From Azospirillum brasilense (GTDB taxonomy: Bacteria > Pseudomonadota > Alphaproteobacteria > Azospirillales > Azospirillaceae): a stretch of 64,000 nt of DNA. Location: the NCBI RefSeq assembly GCF_007827795.1, contig NZ_VITI01000010.1:124001-188000 (forward strand), in the 5' to 3' direction. Position 1 is the stretch's first letter. Every line of letters starts with the position of its first letter. Made by a program: the position numbers and the translations under genes. Of this stretch, positions 61,607-64,000 are shown piece by piece. The notes under the pieces were generated by a model, which ran no database searches, was not told the DNA's origin, and saw nothing but the letters and a program-made list of their open reading frames with translations.

Positions 61607-62326
61607 TCAGGCGCCGTTGCCTACGAGTCGCTCCATGTCCTCCAGCGCACACAGGAAAATCCGGGCCATCCAGTCCAGCTGGTCGGGATCGTCGCAGAAC
61701 GTGTCTTCGTCCTTCTCCCGATAGAAGCGCATCTTCTCCAGCGCCCCGACCAAGGTGTGGGGTTGATACTCCATGATCTGGTCTTCCAGATCGTCGCGCA
61801 CCGAGTAGGCATCTTCGAGGCGCTGGGCGGCAGCCTCTGCGCCGCTGGTGCGGTTGACTTCCTCATAGGCCGCTTCCTTGGCGTCGTAGAGCGCCCGCCG
61901 GGCCGCGCACCGGTTATGCCGCGCCTCAACCTCTTCCTCAGTTACTGTGCGGCTGGTGACCCTGAAGGTTTGCACCAGCGTCACCCCGTCATCCTGCTCA
62001 TCGAATTCTCGGATGGCCCGGCGCGGCGAATCCCAGAGGTCGTTCTGCTCAATTTCCTTCAGTGAAACGTACCGCGTCCGGTCCGCATTGTTCAGAATGC
62101 GGTGGGCCTTCATCTCCTCCGGCGTCCACGCCCTGGACGGCACAAGCCTGTGCAGCGCGATGCGCTCATCGCTCAGCCGGGCAATCACCGGCTCCATCTC
62201 CCGCCAGCGGCGGCAGAGGTCGAGCAGCGGAGCGTCGTCACCGGTCGCCGGGCAGGCAACAGCCGCGGGTGCGGCCAGGGCACCGGCAGCGCCGGCCAGG
62301 ACGGAGCGACGGGAGATCTTACCCAT
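61607..62326 (-). CDS. Exported (Tat-type) hypothetical protein
   Basis: A 239-residue protein with a twin-arginine signal (SRRSVLAGAAGALAAPAAVA). A long acidic helical body follows (ERHNRCAARR and AAAQRLEDAYSVRDDLEDQI types). The start at 62326 overlaps the upstream gene by 8 bp. The function is unknown. Tat export in an integrative element is uncommon. Confidence 0.65.
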   Translation of the reverse strand: MGKISRRSVLAGAAGALAAPAAVACPATGDDAPLLDLCRRWREMEPVIARLSDERIALHRLVPSRAWTPEEMKAHRILNNADRTRYVSLKEIEQNDLWDSPRRAIREFDEQDDGVTLVQTFRVTSRTVTEEEVEARHNRCAARRALYDAKEAAYEEVNRTSGAEAAAQRLEDAYSVRDDLEDQIMEYQPHTLVGALEKMRFYREKDEDTFCDDPDQLDWMARIFLCALEDMERLVGNGA

Positions 62327-62813
62327 GGCGCGCCTCCACCGGCTGGCGCCGGGCGAACAGGTTGGAGGAGCGCTCCAGCGCGGCAGACAGGTGGTGATTC
62401 GGCTGAAGGGAGTCCTCGTCCCACTCCGGCTCGCGGTCGCAGAGGTCAAGCTCCCGGTCGCCGCTGTCCTCCGCATCGTCGGGATCACCGGGGCCTTCGG
62501 CGCGCGGCGAGGCCCACAGCTCGCGCATGTCCTCGAACTCGTCGCCCCCCTCGTCCTGCGGCTCCAGGTCGGGATCGCCGTCCATGTGGTCGAGGATGGT
62601 GAGCAATGCCTCGACGGTGCGCTCGATCGCGCGGCGGCGGTAGGCCGGGGCAGCCGCGAAGGTGGACACGGCGTCGAGGGCTTCGGCCAAGGCGGGGGAC
62701 GGCGCCCGGCTGCGCTCAATGGTGCGGAGGGACGGGGTTGCTTTCTTGCCGACGCGGCGAACGGCTCTTGCGTTCCGCGATTGCGTCGGTACACTCTGGG
62801 CATGAGAAGGCAT
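62319..62813 (-). CDS. Hypothetical acidic protein
   Basis: A 164-residue protein with a basic N-terminus (SRNARAVRRVGKKATPSLRT), a helical centre (IERTVEALLTILDHMDGDPD) and a very acidic C-terminal half (DPDDAEDSGDRELDLCDREP). It is the first gene of a minus-strand unit, divergent from the XRE regulator. No family is recognised. Confidence 0.6.
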   Translation of the reverse strand: MPSHAQSVPTQSRNARAVRRVGKKATPSLRTIERSRAPSPALAEALDAVSTFAAAPAYRRRAIERTVEALLTILDHMDGDPDLEPQDEGGDEFEDMRELWASPRAEGPGDPDDAEDSGDRELDLCDREPEWDEDSLQPNHHLSAALERSSNLFARRQPVEARHG

Positions 62814-62958
62814 TTGCCGACAGCTCCCTTATAGCTGGGCGGTAATCCAAGGGCCGGTTGGGTGTTGCGAGCACCCGCCGGCCCGTCTCGTTTTAGGCAC
62901 GTCGATTCGATCAGGTCTGGCCCATCTGGTGCCTCCTGTAGCTCGGTCGCGAAGCGTT

Positions 62959-63000
62959 AACGTTATTCCATATAGCGTATTCGCGTCTATTCATAACGTT
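62959..63000. promoter_or_regulatory. Divergent promoter/operator region with AACGTTAT inverted repeat
   Basis: AACGTTAT (62959-62966) and ATAACGTT (62993-63000) are perfect inverted copies around an AT-rich centre containing TATAGCGTAT. The region lies between the minus-strand unit and the XRE gene and is the likely site of the XRE repressor. Confidence 0.6.
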
Positions 63001-63067
63001 TAGGGGCGAACTTGTGACGCCGCGCATTCGGGTGGTACCGTCCGGGCAGATCACGGACAGGCGACGA

Positions 63068-63337
63068 ATGCTTACCAGGGAGCAAGTCAGGGCGGCGCGG
63101 GCGGTGCGTGGATGGACCGCGAAGGATTTGGCCGAGGCGGTTCGAACGGACGGCGCTGGCCCGTTGTCGCCAATCACGATCAGCCGGTTTGAGAACGGGG
63201 CGGACAGCCGTGGTGAGACCCTTCGCCGAATTCAGACTGCGCTGGAGCGTGAAGGCTTCGAATTCTTGAACAGCAGCTTGCCGGGCATTCGATGGAGCGC
63301 CGACGCGCTGGAACGCTGGGCAAAGGGGCAGGAATGA
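63068..63337 (+). CDS. XRE-family HTH regulator
   Basis: An 89-residue regulator from the ATG at 63068 (GTG at 63014 possible). The helix-turn-helix is LTREQVRAARAVRGWTAKDL, then AEAVRTDGAGPLSPITISRF with an ENGADSRGET wing. It probably controls the divergent minus-strand genes through the palindrome at 62959. Confidence 0.85.
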   Translation: MLTREQVRAARAVRGWTAKDLAEAVRTDGAGPLSPITISRFENGADSRGETLRRIQTALEREGFEFLNSSLPGIRWSADALERWAKGQE

Positions 63338-63582
63338 CCCGACTCCCGGCCATTGCAGCAGCGTTCCTGATCGGCGCTATTGCAGGCGCGGTGATTATAG
63401 GTCACTGGCAACCGGTCGGGCGGTTCGTAACTGTTCCTGTTTTGAACAGCCCGTATCTGGTCCAGATGGACACCGCGACGGGCGCGGGTTGGATCGTGCA
63501 GCTGCACTCCACAAAAGACGAACCGCCTCGCCTGTGGCGCCATGGACTACTCGAGTCGGGGTTGCCTGCCGTCATTGACTGA
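63334..63582 (+). CDS. Single-TM small protein
   Basis: An 82-residue protein with an N-terminal membrane anchor (LPAIAAAFLIGAIAGAVII) and a short exported or cytoplasmic tail. The start overlaps the XRE stop (ATGA), so the two are co-translated. The function is unknown. Confidence 0.65.
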   Translation: MTRLPAIAAAFLIGAIAGAVIIGHWQPVGRFVTVPVLNSPYLVQMDTATGAGWIVQLHSTKDEPPRLWRHGLLESGLPAVID

Positions 63583-63817
63583 CCAAGCTATTCGCGGCGG
63601 TCAGGGCGTGCGGCTTCGGCGGCTTCGCAAGGCTGGCTGATCAGGCATCTGCTCGGGATGCCACCCATGCAGGCCGAGTAGCAAGTTTCCGTGACGCTGT
63701 TGTGGCGCTAAAGGGGGAAGGCAGAAACATCTCCTCCTTTACAAGTTCTTTGAGGGAATCGTCTCTTATGGTCACCTCGACGGGAGGGGTAAAGTGGCAT
63801 GGCGCGCCAATTTACTT

Positions 63818-64000
63818 CTAATCATATATACCAGCTCTTATGTCTTCTATCTCGTCAAATACATCTATCATTTTTACCCTTATTTTTTCCCTATAATCAT
63901 TGAGATCTGACAGCAATTTTACGATACAATCTTCTATATTATGATCGCCGGTGTTTTTTAGGCCTTCTATTTGTTCAATAGCCAAGTCAATAGTCTTTAT
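63818..64000 (-). CDS. C-terminal part of an AT-rich unknown gene (cut by window)
   Basis: An open minus-strand frame from the window edge to TAG at 63818-63820, 60 residues, reading IKTIDLAIEQIEGLKNTGDH... and ending in DIRAGIYD. Composition is Lys/Ile/Asp/Glu-rich and A+T-rich, unlike the surrounding GC-rich genes, indicating recent transfer. It is helical with coiled-coil tendency. 63583-63817 shows no gene. Confidence 0.6.
   Translation of the reverse strand: MKTIDLAIEQIEGLKNTGDHNIEDCIVKLLSDLNDYREKIRVKMIDVFDEIEDIRAGIYD

Larger units (their letters stand above)
56414..64000. mobile_element. Integrative element 2 (right end outside window)
   Basis: It starts at the tRNA-Thr fragment with a P4-type integrase. 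Excisionase-like proteins, a DUF1376-like replication-associated protein, several unknown genes, a divergent XRE regulator and AT-rich DNA follow. The intact tRNA-Thr is expected beyond 64000. Confidence 0.65.

Overview
The window is high-GC DNA from an alphaproteobacterium, most like Azospirillum or a related Rhodospirillales. The reasons are codon use, a DUF3126 protein, an urtABCDE urea-transport cluster behind a sigma-54 promoter, an alpha-r8 (MmgR-like) small RNA, and recurrent GC-rich palindromic repeats typical of such genomes. No rRNA genes, CRISPR arrays or intact tRNAs were found.

Region 1 (1-9.8 kb): a minus-strand operon joins a trifunctional propionyl-CoA synthase to a NitT/TauT-type ABC transporter. 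It is followed by a cupin, a small membrane protein and a DUF3126 protein. Region 2 (10-15.3 kb): two tandem secreted caspase-fold proteins. The first keeps the His/Cys dyad and carries a C-terminal formylglycine-generating-enzyme-like domain. The second has lost both catalytic residues and carries SH3 and MORN repeats. Region 3 (15.4-23.9 kb): a TetR regulator, a perfect palindromic operator, a second NitT/TauT transporter and four enzymes (enolase superfamily, Gfo/Idh/MocA, DUF993, TIM-barrel isomerase) form a probable uncharacterised catabolic operon. Region 4 (24-30.1 kb): urtABCDE. Region 5 (30-38.9 kb): an M20 dipeptidase, a membrane AAA-like/ankyrin protein, a ROK kinase, NagA, an MmgR-like sRNA, trehalose-phosphatase and small proteins. 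Region 6 (38.9-44.2 kb): a LivFGHMK-type transporter with fused permease, under a MarR regulator. Region 7 (44.5-48.2 kb): a beta-barrel porin and a Wza-type export lipoprotein (exopolysaccharide), plus a hemerythrin.

Region 8 (48.2-64 kb) is accessory DNA. A 30-bp direct repeat (48221-48250 and 56414-56443) is the 3' end of a tRNA-Thr(UGU) gene and bounds a roughly 8-kb integrative element. That element carries a tyrosine integrase, a serine recombinase, a HUH-like protein and an overlapping operon of unknown genes. A second element begins at the longer tRNA fragment (56416-56460), with its own P4-type integrase, excisionase-like HTH proteins, a DUF1376-like protein and many unknowns. It runs past the window into AT-rich DNA.

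Two families of palindromic repeats recur at six places. One copy lies in frame inside the propionyl-CoA synthase, and another supplies the apparent N-terminus of the enolase-superfamily protein. One copy is itself interrupted by a smaller palindromic insert. The left (1) and right (64000) edges cut through genes.
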